DNA of 64,000 nt from Methanotrichaceae archaeon (lineage in GTDB: Archaea; Halobacteriota; Methanosarcinia; Methanotrichales; Methanotrichaceae). Below are positions 42,653 to 51,208 of this stretch, in pieces (the stretch's first letter is position 1; every line of letters starts with the position of its first letter). The stretch is from assembly GCA_013178225.1 (NCBI GenBank), contig JABLXE010000008.1, positions 53,435-117,434 on the forward strand. Reading direction: 5' to 3'. Position numbers and translations under genes: made by a program. Below the pieces are notes generated by a model, which did no database searches, was not told the origin of the DNA, and was given only the letters and a program-made list of their open reading frames with translations.

Positions 42653-43885
42653 ATGAGAGAGAACGCCAGTAGTTTGAAGGCGGTTATCGGCTGCTGCATG
42701 GCGGTATTCTGGTCAGGTGCCTTCAGCTTCGGCTTTCCGGGGGTGCTGGCTCCGGTCTGGCAGGAGATGTTTCACGTCGGGCAGGCTGCTACCGGAACAG
42801 TCCTCTTCTTCATGCTGGCATCCGTTGGCATATTCATGTTTCTGGTGGGGCGCTGGCAGGAGCGCTACGGCACCAGGACCATGATTGCCCTGGGCGTGGT
42901 CCTCACCTCTATTAGTGCACTGGTCCTCGCCTTTGCACAATCAATATCGATTGTGTATCTCTGGGCATTCCTTGCCGGCATCTCCTCCTGCTTTGTGTAC
43001 ATTCCGTCCTTGACCACGGTTCAACTCTGGTATCCTGCCAAGAGAGGACTGGCTTCCGGCATCGTCAGCATGATCTTCGGACTCTCTGCCGCGATCGTTT
43101 CCCCGTTTCTGTCGACGTGGCTGGCCTCGCTCGGATACTTCTCCATGAACATCGCCGTGGCCGCGTTGGCCATGATCGTAGGCCTGTGCGGCGCTTATCT
43201 GGCTCTTGCTCCTCACAAGGCGGCATTTGAACCAGAGGGACCAGGAAAGGATGAGCTTTCGAGGGTTCAAAACCAGCTTTTAGAGAGCTGGGAGAACTCA
43301 CTTGCTGTAGGCGAGAGCCTGCACACCAGGAGCTTCTGGTTTCTGGTTGTCGTCTGGGCATTGCAGGGAGCAGCAGGAGTCGCCATGGTGACGCTTTCAG
43401 TGGCCTATGGCCTTTTCATCGGCCTTTGCCCAGAATCCGCCGTGTTGATACTCACAGCCTTCAATCTGACCAATGGAGCTGGACGCCTGGTCAGCGGGGT
43501 CTCGTCCGATGTTCTGGGGCGAAACCGGGTGATGAGCACGGCCTTCCTGGCTGCAGGCCTGGCCTATTTCACACTGCCCTTTGCCAGCAGCCTGGTTTCA
43601 TGCGCTTTTTTAGCGGCCGTGGTGGGATTTGCCTTTGGCACTCTCTTTGCGGTCTCTGCACCTCTGGTGGCAGACTGTTTCGGCCTCAAGCACTTCGGGG
43701 CCATATTCGGTCTGGCCTTCGCAGCCTACGGATTCATGGCCGGGCCCCTGGGTCCTGCGCTGAGCGGCCATCTCCTGGACATGACGTCGGACAATTTTCA
43801 GCCTGTATTCCTTTACCTGGGATCATTCTGTCTTCTATCCAGCGTCTGCATAAGGCAGGTTAAGGTTCCAGCGAAGGCGGTCTGA
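42653..43885 (+). CDS. MFS transporter, oxalate/formate antiporter-like
   Basis: 410 residues with about 12 hydrophobic segments. The loop between helices 2 and 3 reads GRWQERYGTRTMIALG (the MFS G-x-x-x-D/E-R-x-G motif). A central hydrophilic loop of about 60 residues separates the halves, and GRLVSGVSSDVLGRNRVM is the matching loop in the second half. GIVSMIFGLSAAIVSP and GFAFGTLFAVSAPLVADCFG resemble the OFA subgroup (monocarboxylate transport). The substrate cannot be named; a small organic acid is the best guess. Monocistronic, plasma membrane. Confidence 0.85.
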   Translation: MRENASSLKAVIGCCMAVFWSGAFSFGFPGVLAPVWQEMFHVGQAATGTVLFFMLASVGIFMFLVGRWQERYGTRTMIALGVVLTSISALVLAFAQSISIVYLWAFLAGISSCFVYIPSLTTVQLWYPAKRGLASGIVSMIFGLSAAIVSPFLSTWLASLGYFSMNIAVAALAMIVGLCGAYLALAPHKAAFEPEGPGKDELSRVQNQLLESWENSLAVGESLHTRSFWFLVVVWALQGAAGVAMVTLSVAYGLFIGLCPESAVLILTAFNLTNGAGRLVSGVSSDVLGRNRVMSTAFLAAGLAYFTLPFASSLVSCAFLAAVVGFAFGTLFAVSAPLVADCFGLKHFGAIFGLAFAAYGFMAGPLGPALSGHLLDMTSDNFQPVFLYLGSFCLLSSVCIRQVKVPAKAV

Positions 43886-44020
43886 TCGGGCATATTCATG
43901 ACCGGCATCTATTGACATTAACCGCTACCAAGGCTGCAACCTTGGGATCTCGATCACCCCAAAATTCCAACTTAATTAAGTGATATTAAATTCTTAATGA
44001 TGTATAGGTAAATACTAAAT

Positions 44021-44029
44021 ATGTTTAAG
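44021..44029 (+). promoter_or_regulatory. TATA-like element of CxxC-repeat gene
   Basis: ATGTTTAAG within a long AT-rich tract lies about 40 bases before the ATG at 44067. A GGGAGG ribosome-binding site precedes that ATG by about eight bases. Confidence 0.45.
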
Positions 44030-44066
44030 TAGTAAGTCGATGATAATTAAATTGGGAGGCAATGAA

Positions 44067-44747
44067 ATGAGAATATTCCCACTTTTTCTGGTTGCACTGA
44101 TGGCTATTTCATTTAGTGCCTGTGCAGAGCTTGATTCCGGCAAAGACATGGCGAAGATGGTGCAGTTTGACGGAAAAGACAGATGCGATCAGCCCAACTG
44201 CGATAGCTCAGCTAAGATGGATCGATGCGATAAGCAGTGCGACTGCAAGATCTGCTACGACCGGTGCTTCGATAAATGCACCCTATTTGAGTATTGCGAG
44301 AGCTGCCAAAAATATCATTACTGTGACGGTTACTGCGACAGTTGCGGCGAGATGTGCAACTGGGGCGAATACTGCACCCATTGCGGATACAACCATGCCG
44401 GCTACGTCGATGGATTCTGCGATAAGTGCGGAAGAAGGTGCTGCGCTTACGAGCAGTGCGACAACTGCGGATACTCTCACCTTTATGACGGATGCTGTGA
44501 TGACTGCGGCAAGAAGTGCTACTTCGATTTGTGCTGCCTCATGCTTTGCGACCAGAAATGCGACATTTATCCCTGCGAATGCCAGGATGACCATAAAATC
44601 TGGGATGCGGGAATGAAGGACCGCTGGATGAACCAGGATCGCCGGATGATCAGCAGCGATGGCTCGGATGCCCAGGATACTACCGAAAAGCAAGTGTATG
44701 TGGAACAGGTTCAATTCGTAGCCGCTGCTGATTCTGCGTCTTCCTGA
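44067..44747 (+). CDS. secreted cysteine-rich CxxC-repeat protein
   Basis: 226 residues from the ATG at 44067, which has GGGAGG upstream. A signal peptide (MRIFPLFLVALMAISFSACA; SAC may be a lipidation site) precedes about 130 residues with more than 30 Cys. Three or more units of about 30 residues follow the pattern C-D-x-C-G-x-x-C-x-x-x-E-x-C-x-x-C-G-Y-x-H (for example FCDKCGRRCCAYEQCDNCGY). The knuckles look like zinc ribbons or rubredoxin-type metal sites; CxxCH heme motifs are absent. The last 50 residues are acidic and Cys-free. Exported multi-metal binding or a disulfide scaffold are the options. No family recognised. Confidence 0.75.
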   Translation: MRIFPLFLVALMAISFSACAELDSGKDMAKMVQFDGKDRCDQPNCDSSAKMDRCDKQCDCKICYDRCFDKCTLFEYCESCQKYHYCDGYCDSCGEMCNWGEYCTHCGYNHAGYVDGFCDKCGRRCCAYEQCDNCGYSHLYDGCCDDCGKKCYFDLCCLMLCDQKCDIYPCECQDDHKIWDAGMKDRWMNQDRRMISSDGSDAQDTTEKQVYVEQVQFVAAADSASS

Positions 44748-44957
44748 AGGCGTGAACTTTTATCTATTTTTTTATCCATTTTATCTAAAAGAGACGCTTA
44801 ATTAGATCGGTTTAGCCCCGGCACTTCTAAAGCTCCCTGGGTCATTGATGCCAAAAAATAGCAATTTAACCGAAATACTTATTAAATTACAGATAAGAAC
44901 CCATCGATCATATGCCTCATGTCGAATGCCGTCACTTGTCGGCTGGGAGATGAAGCA

Positions 44958-45746
44958 ATGGTCGAGATCACCATTAGGGGTCTGACCTTCAGCTATGCCA
45001 GCCACAAGATACTAGACGACCTCAACCTCTCGGTGGAGAAGTCGGAAATCCTGAGCCTGGTGGGGCCCAACGGCTCGGGAAAAACCACGCTCATAAAATG
45101 CATCGATCGCATTCTCAAGCCGCAGGGAAGCATTCTCCTGGACGGCCGGGAGATAGAACACATGAGCCGGCAGGAGGTCGCGAGACAGATTGGCTATGTC
45201 CCCCAGTCCAGCTCTACGCCTCTTGCCACCACCGTCTTTGACACCGTGCTGATGGGAAGACGGCCCCACATCAGCTGGAGGGTATCAGACGCTGACCTGG
45301 ACAAGGTGGCGGCCATCTTGGAACTACTGCACCTGGAGGACCTGGCCATGAGGGATTTTTCTCAGCTGTCCGGCGGCCAGAAGCAGAAAGTTCTGATTGC
45401 CAGGGCGCTATGTCAGGAGCCGGCTGTGCTTTTGCTGGATGAGCCTACCTCCAATCTGGACATGAAGCATCAGCTGGAGGTGATGGAGATCATCTCCAAT
45501 CTGGTGCGGGAAAAGAAGATCTCGGCAGTGATGGCCATCCATGACCTCAACCTTGCCTCTCGCTTCACGGACAAGCTGGTTATGCTGAAGCACGGTCGGA
45601 TATACGCGGCCGGCGAGCCAGATTCCTTGCTGAACGAGGCCAACATCGGCAAGGTTTATGGAATTGAGGCGGTAGTCATGAACGCTCTGGGAAAGCCCTA
45701 CGTCGTTCCGGTGCGCTCCCTTTCGGGAAGCATTGCCTGCGACTGA
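44958..45746 (+). CDS. ABC transporter ATPase, iron-siderophore/cobalamin (FecE/BtuD) type
   Basis: 262 residues from the ATG at 44958 (earlier ATG at 44919 adds a non-conserved lead). Walker A GPNGSGKTTLIK, Q-loop YVPQSS, signature LSGGQKQKVLIARAL, Walker B VLLLDEPTSNLD and switch IHDLNLA are complete. FSYASHKILDDLNLSVEKSE and GIEAVVMNALGKPYVVP are typical of the FecE/BtuD group that energises uptake of ferric siderophores, heme or cobamides. No permease or binding protein gene is adjacent: neighbours are a Cys-rich protein and a convergent metzincin. Its partners must be elsewhere. Confidence 0.88.
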   Translation: MVEITIRGLTFSYASHKILDDLNLSVEKSEILSLVGPNGSGKTTLIKCIDRILKPQGSILLDGREIEHMSRQEVARQIGYVPQSSSTPLATTVFDTVLMGRRPHISWRVSDADLDKVAAILELLHLEDLAMRDFSQLSGGQKQKVLIARALCQEPAVLLLDEPTSNLDMKHQLEVMEIISNLVREKKISAVMAIHDLNLASRFTDKLVMLKHGRIYAAGEPDSLLNEANIGKVYGIEAVVMNALGKPYVVPVRSLSGSIACD

Positions 45747-45784
45747 GGTCTCAGGCTCTGAAGCCCCAAGTGCAAAGGTCCTGG

Positions 45785-45807
45785 AAAAAAAAGCTCGGCT
45801 GCAGCCG
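45785..45807 (-). terminator. terminator of metzincin gene
   Basis: The palindrome CGGCTGCAGCCG (45796-45807) is followed on the minus strand by AGC and eight T residues (complement of A-run 45785-45792), about 50 bases past the stop. Confidence 0.75.
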
Positions 45808-45854
45808 AAAAAACCGAAAAGTTGGATCAGGTAGTCTGATCCGAAATCTCATTT

Positions 45855-47267
45855 TCAGTCGCTGATATCCGGGGAGCCTGTGCAGGCGCTCCGTCCCCAG
45901 TAGAGCAGCGGGCTGGACGAAAGCCGGCAGTTGCGAGCGCTCTGCACATCGGGGTTGTCGCGACAAAACCCACTGGGCTCAAGGATAGAATTGGCTGAGC
46001 CCCTGGACATGCCCGATCCGCAGTAATCTCCCGGATCCGGATGGCAAAGGTTGAGGACATGTCCCAGCTCGTGGGCCAGGTGGTAGTAATTGACATCTCC
46101 GCAGGATCCTCCGGAGCACCCCCATAATCCGGAAGGCGGCGGGCATGGCACATCTAGCTGCTGATCGCAGGTTACGATCTTGGCCGAGGCCGTGCCGCTG
46201 GACCAGGTTGCTCCGCCTCCATCAAAGAACGGGTCCCAGCGCTCGACTACGAAGACTTCTACCGCATCCAGCACATCGACTTCGTCCATCAGGTCGTAGG
46301 CTTCTGAGGTTCCGGTGATGATGGCGGTCTCTCCTCCTTCGATCACCCGGTAACCATCATCGTCGATGTAGATGGGGTCGTTGCTGCGAATGGTGAGACA
46401 CCTCTCAGTTCCGCAGCGGTTCCATATTTCTGCGGCCCTCCTGATCAGAGTCGGATAGACGGTACCTGTTGCGGTCGGATCAGAGCGCCCGGTGCCGATG
46501 AAGACCGGCTGCACATTCAGTATCTCAGCGGGCTCGGTCATTGAGATCCACAGGTCCCGGATGGATATGACTATCCTCATGTTTTGCAGGGCCCCGATTA
46601 CCGGATCATCCAGGACCAGAACGATCTCTCCATTCAGGCTGGTCGTGCTTCCCTCTGCCAGCTTCAGGTCCAGGGGGAGCTTCGCGTCCAGCTGGCCGGA
46701 CATGGTCTCGATGTAGGAATAAAATACATCCGACTCCTTGCCGCCCCCTGGAATGAAGCCCTTAGTCTTATCTATCAGAGCGTAGTGGAGCCGGGATCTG
46801 AACTGCGAGGATATCTGCCCCGATTTCTGATCGTAGTTCGTCTTGGCAGAGTCTTCAATGAGGTTCAGGCCAATGGTCCCGGAGGGGCCTGCTGCGGTCC
46901 CCACCCCTGGTGAGAGCAGATTCAGCCGGACCAGTTCCAGCGTCTGGATGCCTTTGTCATCCTCTCGAAGCGAAAAGGCGATCTCTCCACCAAAGGAGGT
47001 CTGCTGAGTCCCCCGATCGGTATCGATTACTCCCGAAGCATCCTTGATATTGCCCATCAGAAAATAGGTCCCGCCCTTAGTAGCTGCCGGAGCTATCCGT
47101 CCTGCAGGAGAGATCTGCTGTATTTCTTTTCCGGCAGAGGCAGAACCTATCAGGTTCTTCGCGATTGTAAGCTGCGACCCGGATTCGATCTTCTCTGGGG
47201 CGGCTGTCGACATCGTGCTCAATAAAAACAATGCCATCAAGGCCGCCGGGATGATTCTCCTATTCAT
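45855..47267 (-). CDS. secreted zinc metalloprotease-like protein (metzincin motif)
   Basis: 470 residues, ATG preceded by AGGAGG. A signal peptide (MNRRIIPAALMALFLLSTMS) and a beta-rich N-terminal half of about 260 residues are followed by a peptidase-like domain. Its motif YYHLAHELGHVLNLCHPDPG is HExxHxxGxxH-like with HELGHVLNLCH (Leu replaces the usual Gly). A downstream CGSGMSRGSANSIL may supply the Met-turn. Numerous Cys flank the site (CDQQLDVPCPPPSG, WGCSGGSCGD). Extracellular proteolysis, perhaps of S-layer or biofilm proteins, is inferred; catalytic activity is likely because all three His and the Glu are present. Confidence 0.8.
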   Translation of the reverse strand: MNRRIIPAALMALFLLSTMSTAAPEKIESGSQLTIAKNLIGSASAGKEIQQISPAGRIAPAATKGGTYFLMGNIKDASGVIDTDRGTQQTSFGGEIAFSLREDDKGIQTLELVRLNLLSPGVGTAAGPSGTIGLNLIEDSAKTNYDQKSGQISSQFRSRLHYALIDKTKGFIPGGGKESDVFYSYIETMSGQLDAKLPLDLKLAEGSTTSLNGEIVLVLDDPVIGALQNMRIVISIRDLWISMTEPAEILNVQPVFIGTGRSDPTATGTVYPTLIRRAAEIWNRCGTERCLTIRSNDPIYIDDDGYRVIEGGETAIITGTSEAYDLMDEVDVLDAVEVFVVERWDPFFDGGGATWSSGTASAKIVTCDQQLDVPCPPPSGLWGCSGGSCGDVNYYHLAHELGHVLNLCHPDPGDYCGSGMSRGSANSILEPSGFCRDNPDVQSARNCRLSSSPLLYWGRSACTGSPDISD

Positions 47268-47454
47268 TTTTTGCTACCTCCTTTAGAGTTTTATCTCTCG
47301 GAAAGATCGACATCAAAAATCATTATATTGGTGTCTTCTCACCTCCAATTAACCTTTCGCTGTTCTAGCAAGCATTCCAAAAGAAAAGCCCGGAAAATGA
47401 ACCCAATAAAAAATTACGTCCGAGACGAATTGATCTCAAAATGAAGAATGGCCC

Positions 47455-48312
47455 TCAACTGGCCTTTTCGCAGTGGCTGATCAGAGCCTTGACAATGTCC
47501 CGGTCTCTCAACAGCCCCATGAGCTTCTGGCTTGAGCTAACCACAGGCATCTGGTCGATTTTATCTCTGCTCATGATGGAGGCACATTCGCTGACCGTGT
47601 TGTTCTTGACCGCCGTGATGGCCGGAACCATGGCCTCGCTCACCTTAATGTCCTTTAGCCGAATGCGCGACACGGAATAGTACTTCTGCGTGCTCTGCAT
47701 CACCCGGTCCCACATCCAGGAGTCTTCTCCATCATCGGCAGACATGTCCGTCTTCTCGACGGTGTCTTCAATCACGCTGGCCTTGATGAGATCGCGATCG
47801 GATATGATCCCAACCAGCTTGAGGCTTTCATCTATCACCGGGCAGGCCTCGGCGGCTGCATATTCCATTATCGCTCCTGCAACCGGAAGAGGCATCTCGC
47901 TCCACAGAACCAGGATCTCTTTTTCCAGGTAAGATTCGATATGAAGGTCGATGGAAAGCTCGGAGGCCAGCCTTACGATGTCGGCAATGGTGACAATTCC
48001 CACCAGCTTGCCGGAATCGACCACCGGCAGCCTGCGAATGTCATGCTCCAGGATCAGGCGGGATGCTTCAACCACGCTGCTGTCCGGGGCGACCGCAATT
48101 GGGTCGCGGGTCATCAGCAGAGCGGTCTGGTCCTCCTCCCGGTTTCTGAGGAGGTCGGTTCTGGTGATCATTCCCACCACCTGATCGTTCTTTACCACAG
48201 GGACGCCTGATACTCTTCTCTTCTGCAGAACTCGCAGGACATCGTCTCTATTGCCGGGAATGTTCACATACGCCACATCGGCGACCATTATGTCCTTGAC
48301 CAGTGCGCTCAA
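47455..48312 (-). CDS. protein with four CBS domains
   Basis: 285 residues from a TTG overlapping the stop of the USP gene (TTGA). Four CBS motifs in two Bateman pairs: VKDIMVADVAYV (about residue 5), MTRDPIAVAPDSSVVEASRL (about 67), a third degenerate one around 130-185 (AEACPVIDESLKLVGIISDR) and VSEAMVPAITAVKNNTVSEC (about 225). CBS pairs bind adenine nucleotides or SAM and act as energy sensors. Coupled to a universal stress protein and an amidohydrolase, so it may sense nucleotide status for that operon. Confidence 0.9.
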   Translation of the reverse strand: MSALVKDIMVADVAYVNIPGNRDDVLRVLQKRRVSGVPVVKNDQVVGMITRTDLLRNREEDQTALLMTRDPIAVAPDSSVVEASRLILEHDIRRLPVVDSGKLVGIVTIADIVRLASELSIDLHIESYLEKEILVLWSEMPLPVAGAIMEYAAAEACPVIDESLKLVGIISDRDLIKASVIEDTVEKTDMSADDGEDSWMWDRVMQSTQKYYSVSRIRLKDIKVSEAMVPAITAVKNNTVSECASIMSRDKIDQMPVVSSSQKLMGLLRDRDIVKALISHCEKAS

Positions 48313-48746
48313 GACGACTCCCTCGGAACGGTCAGGACCGGGACCTTGGAGTTCCTGACCACCTTTTCGGCCACGCTTCCCAGCAGGAACTTGTCCAGAC
48401 CGGTCCGTCCCACGCTTCCCATGACGATCATGCTCATGCCGGATTTCTCAGCGAAGCCGATGATCTCTTCTCCGGGATTGCCCTCCACAATTGCACTTTC
48501 GAAGCCCACACCGGAATCGGAGGCCAGCTTTTCTATAAACGAGATGGCCTCCTTGCCCTCATTCATCAAGAGTCCTCTAATGCTGTAGAGGAGCATATCA
48601 TCGGGCAGATGGCTGGTCCTGCTGGTGTCGGCTACATAGAGAGCGGTCACTGTACCTCCAGAGAGCTTTGCCATTTCTACAGCCATCTTTGCTGCTCTTT
48701 CGCTGTGCTCTGACCCATCAGTTGCAATCAAAATTTTTTCAAACAT
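48309..48746 (-). CDS. universal stress protein (UspA family)
   Basis: 145 residues starting MFEKILIATDGSEHSERAAK with the ATP-binding motif MGSVGRTGLDKFLLGSVAEK (G-x2-G-x9-G-S) near the C-terminus. A UspA fold of the ATP-binding class. The ATG at 48746 matches the family start. It lies eight bases after the amidohydrolase stop and overlaps the CBS gene, an operon pairing two adenine-nucleotide-binding proteins with a hydrolase. A paralogue lies at 50574. Confidence 0.92.
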   Translation of the reverse strand: MFEKILIATDGSEHSERAAKMAVEMAKLSGGTVTALYVADTSRTSHLPDDMLLYSIRGLLMNEGKEAISFIEKLASDSGVGFESAIVEGNPGEEIIGFAEKSGMSMIVMGSVGRTGLDKFLLGSVAEKVVRNSKVPVLTVPRESS

Positions 48747-48754
48747 AATAATCC

Positions 48755-49810
48755 CTAGAACACCGCCATGATGTCGGAGGGCCGAAGTCTTCTCACCAGG
48801 CTGGACAGGGGGTCGAAAGATCCCCAAAGGTTGTTGGTGTCTCGATCTATCACCATTAGCCTGCCGGCCTTTCCTTCCTCGATGGTTCCTGCCCTCTGAT
48901 CGATTCCCATAATTTTAGCACCATTTAGAGTGCACATCTTAAATACCTGTCTATCATCATGCAGCAGCGCCTTGGACAGCCACGCCATCTCCTCCAACAT
49001 GTTCGGGGAATTGAGCATGACGTTGTCCGTTCCCACTCCGACCACTATCCCCAGATCTATCATAGCGGACACATCCGGGAGGCCTGTCCCGGTGACCTGG
49101 TTGGAACGAGGGCAGATCACCACCGGAATTCCCAGATCCGCAACTTCCTTCAGCTGCTTCCTGGATGCCCGGTTCATGTGGACCAGGAAGCTTGGCTGCA
49201 GCCGTATGGCGTCGCATATGTCGTCGTCTCCGGCTTCCCCGGCGTGTATGCCAATGATCCGGCCACTTTCCCGGGCTCGATCTGCAGCCGCGTTGATCGC
49301 TGACTGGTCGTAGTCCCTGGTGCTGCTGATACCCAGGCCCCAGCAGCTCTCGTGAATATCCAGCTCTCCTTTTCCAGGGCGGCCCAGGATCCTGGCCTCC
49401 ATCGGCACCCGGCCCAGAGCCTCCAGAATCATCTCCACTCCGTCCCTTCCCCCTTCCCGGAAATCGATGAAGGCCCAGGTGCCAGTTTCTACCATGTCTT
49501 GAAGCGTCCGGGACATTGCCTCTACGGTCCGCCGGTGTCCGGCCTCTGCCAGGGCCATGTGCTTTAGGCCGCCGGGGCCGACAAGGTCGGAAAGGGGCAT
49601 GAACGGCGGGTCTTTGATCACCGAATCGCCTATATGAACGTGGGCGTTCACCAGGCGGGGAGCTATGATCCCCTCGAGATCGGCGTCCACCTTCTCTTTT
49701 CCGATCTCCCTGATGATACCATCTCTCAGGCACACATAGCCTTCTCGAAGCTCGAAGTCATCTCCATAAATTATGGTTCCTGCCAGCAGGACATCCCGGT
49801 GTGCGGACAT
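48755..49810 (-). CDS. amidohydrolase-family metal-dependent hydrolase/deaminase
   Basis: 351 residues. The metal-site His pair is in VNAHVHIGDSV, a third His in IGIHAGEAGDD, another in LVHMNRAS, and the catalytic Asp in VGVGTDNVMLNSPN. This set is typical of the cytosine/adenosine deaminase branch (ATZ/TRZ-like), close to MTA/SAH or guanine deaminases, but shorter than the usual 420 residues. Substrate unknown; a nucleoside or heterocycle is likely. First gene of an operon with USP and CBS proteins. Confidence 0.85.
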   Translation of the reverse strand: MSAHRDVLLAGTIIYGDDFELREGYVCLRDGIIREIGKEKVDADLEGIIAPRLVNAHVHIGDSVIKDPPFMPLSDLVGPGGLKHMALAEAGHRRTVEAMSRTLQDMVETGTWAFIDFREGGRDGVEMILEALGRVPMEARILGRPGKGELDIHESCWGLGISSTRDYDQSAINAAADRARESGRIIGIHAGEAGDDDICDAIRLQPSFLVHMNRASRKQLKEVADLGIPVVICPRSNQVTGTGLPDVSAMIDLGIVVGVGTDNVMLNSPNMLEEMAWLSKALLHDDRQVFKMCTLNGAKIMGIDQRAGTIEEGKAGRLMVIDRDTNNLWGSFDPLSSLVRRLRPSDIMAVF

Positions 49811-49887
49811 CTGCAGAATGATCTCATGGCAATGTATTTAGCATCTATCAGCCTGGCATGAGAATGGTGGATGGGAGCGAAATCCCG

Positions 49888-50553
49888 ATGAAAAGGCCCT
49901 TCGTCTTCATAAACGGCGCAATGAGCGCGGACGGGAAGATCAGCACTATCGAACGAAAGCAGGTGAGGATCTCCGGAACTGCCGATCTGGCCAGGGTGGA
50001 CGCCCTGCGAGCGGAGAGTGATGCCATAATGGTGGGGGTTGGCACCGTCCTGGCGGACGATCCATCCCTGCGGGTTAAATCGGATCTGTTGCGAAGATCT
50101 CGCAAAAAGCGCGGGATACCGGACAATCCGCTTCGGGTAGTGGCCGACAGCCGGGGCAAAACGCCAGTGGACTCGCGAATCCTGGGTGCCGGATGCCTGA
50201 TTGCAGTCTCAGGATCTGCACCAGAAGAGAATGTCCTCCGCCTCTCGGAGCGCTGCCAGATCCTTGTCTGCGGCGACGATCGGGTTGACCTCTCCGGCCT
50301 CTTGAATCGGCTCTACAAAATGGGCGTCCGGAGGCTGATGGTGGAAGGCGGAGCTAGGCTCAACTGGTCCCTGATAAAAGAAGGATTGGTAGATGAACTC
50401 TATGTGTACGTGGGTGCCATTCTGATCGGCGGAAGGGACGCGCCGACGTTAGTAGATGGTGCGGGTTTCAGAGCGGATTTTCCGGCGCTCGAGCTGCTTG
50501 GCGTAGATCCCCTGGACAGCGGCGTGCTTCTGAAGTGGCGAATCCAGAAATAA
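49888..50553 (+). CDS. 2,5-diamino-6-ribosylamino-4(3H)-pyrimidinone 5'-phosphate reductase
   Basis: 221 residues from the ATG at 49888 (an ATG at 49858 adds ten unconserved residues). Family motifs: PFVFINGAMSADGKIST, SDAIMVGVGTVLADDPSLRV, NPLRVVADSRGKTPVDSRIL and RRLMVEGGARLNWSLIKEGL, then DELYVYVGAILIGGRDAPTL. It is the RibD C-terminal/DHFR-like reductase of archaeal riboflavin synthesis, which reduces the ribosyl side chain with NADPH before deamination. Divergent from the amidohydrolase gene, whose start is about 80 bases away. Confidence 0.92.
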   Translation: MKRPFVFINGAMSADGKISTIERKQVRISGTADLARVDALRAESDAIMVGVGTVLADDPSLRVKSDLLRRSRKKRGIPDNPLRVVADSRGKTPVDSRILGAGCLIAVSGSAPEENVLRLSERCQILVCGDDRVDLSGLLNRLYKMGVRRLMVEGGARLNWSLIKEGLVDELYVYVGAILIGGRDAPTLVDGAGFRADFPALELLGVDPLDSGVLLKWRIQK

Positions 50554-50573
50554 TGGCAAACTGAGGGGTCGTT

Positions 50574-51017
50574 TTAGCGGACCACCATCACCGGCACTTT
50601 AGAGCCTCTTATAACCTTGTCGGCCACGCTTCCCAGCAGATATTTGTCCAGGCCGGTAACGCCGATGCTGCCGATTACAATCAGGTTCATGCCTGAGTCA
50701 CTGGCCGTTTTGATTATATCGGATGCTGGTTCGCCTTCGATCACCTTGCCCTCAAAGTCGACTCCCGCGGCTTTGGCCTTCTCTTCGATGCGCTTTACGG
50801 CTGCCTCTCCTTTCTTGGTAAGCGAGTTTCTGATGCCCAAGACCACCTCATCAGCAATGTTGGCGCTGATATCCGAAAATGCAAATTCCTTCCCCACATC
50901 TATCACGTAGAGTGCGGTAACCTTTCCTTTGCAGAGTTTCGCCATCTGCATGGCTGCGTCTGCAGCGTCTTCACTGTGCTTTGACCCATCCGTGGCAACG
51001 AGGATCTTCTCAAACAT
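50574..51017 (-). CDS. universal stress protein (UspA family), second copy
   Basis: 147 residues starting MFEKILVATDGSKHSEDAAD; the nucleotide motif IGSIGVTGLDKYLLGSVADK is intact. It is clearly a paralogue of the USP at 48309, with the same MFEKIL(I/V)ATDGS opening. The ATG at 51017 fits the family; a start at 51029 adds four residues. Convergent with the riboflavin reductase gene. ATP-binding stress adaptor, target unknown. Confidence 0.92.
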   Translation of the reverse strand: MFEKILVATDGSKHSEDAADAAMQMAKLCKGKVTALYVIDVGKEFAFSDISANIADEVVLGIRNSLTKKGEAAVKRIEEKAKAAGVDFEGKVIEGEPASDIIKTASDSGMNLIVIGSIGVTGLDKYLLGSVADKVIRGSKVPVMVVR

Positions 51018-51208
51018 ATCTGGGGACACCTCATGCTTAGTTAACCTTTATAAGTTATAATCATTTCTGCATGATGTTAGCTAAATCAGTGTCTTCGCTG
51101 CATCATGTTGCAGCCAGCAGACATTATAACTAAAAAATATCTATTAAAAATAGGTGTTGCCGGCGACCTTACTCCGGCAAACGCACCGATCTTTCCGCGA
51201 GTCCTCGA

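Noticed and set aside
44067..44747. Multiheme cytochrome c for extracellular electron transfer
   Set aside because: CxxC pairs are not followed by His, so no CxxCH heme sites.
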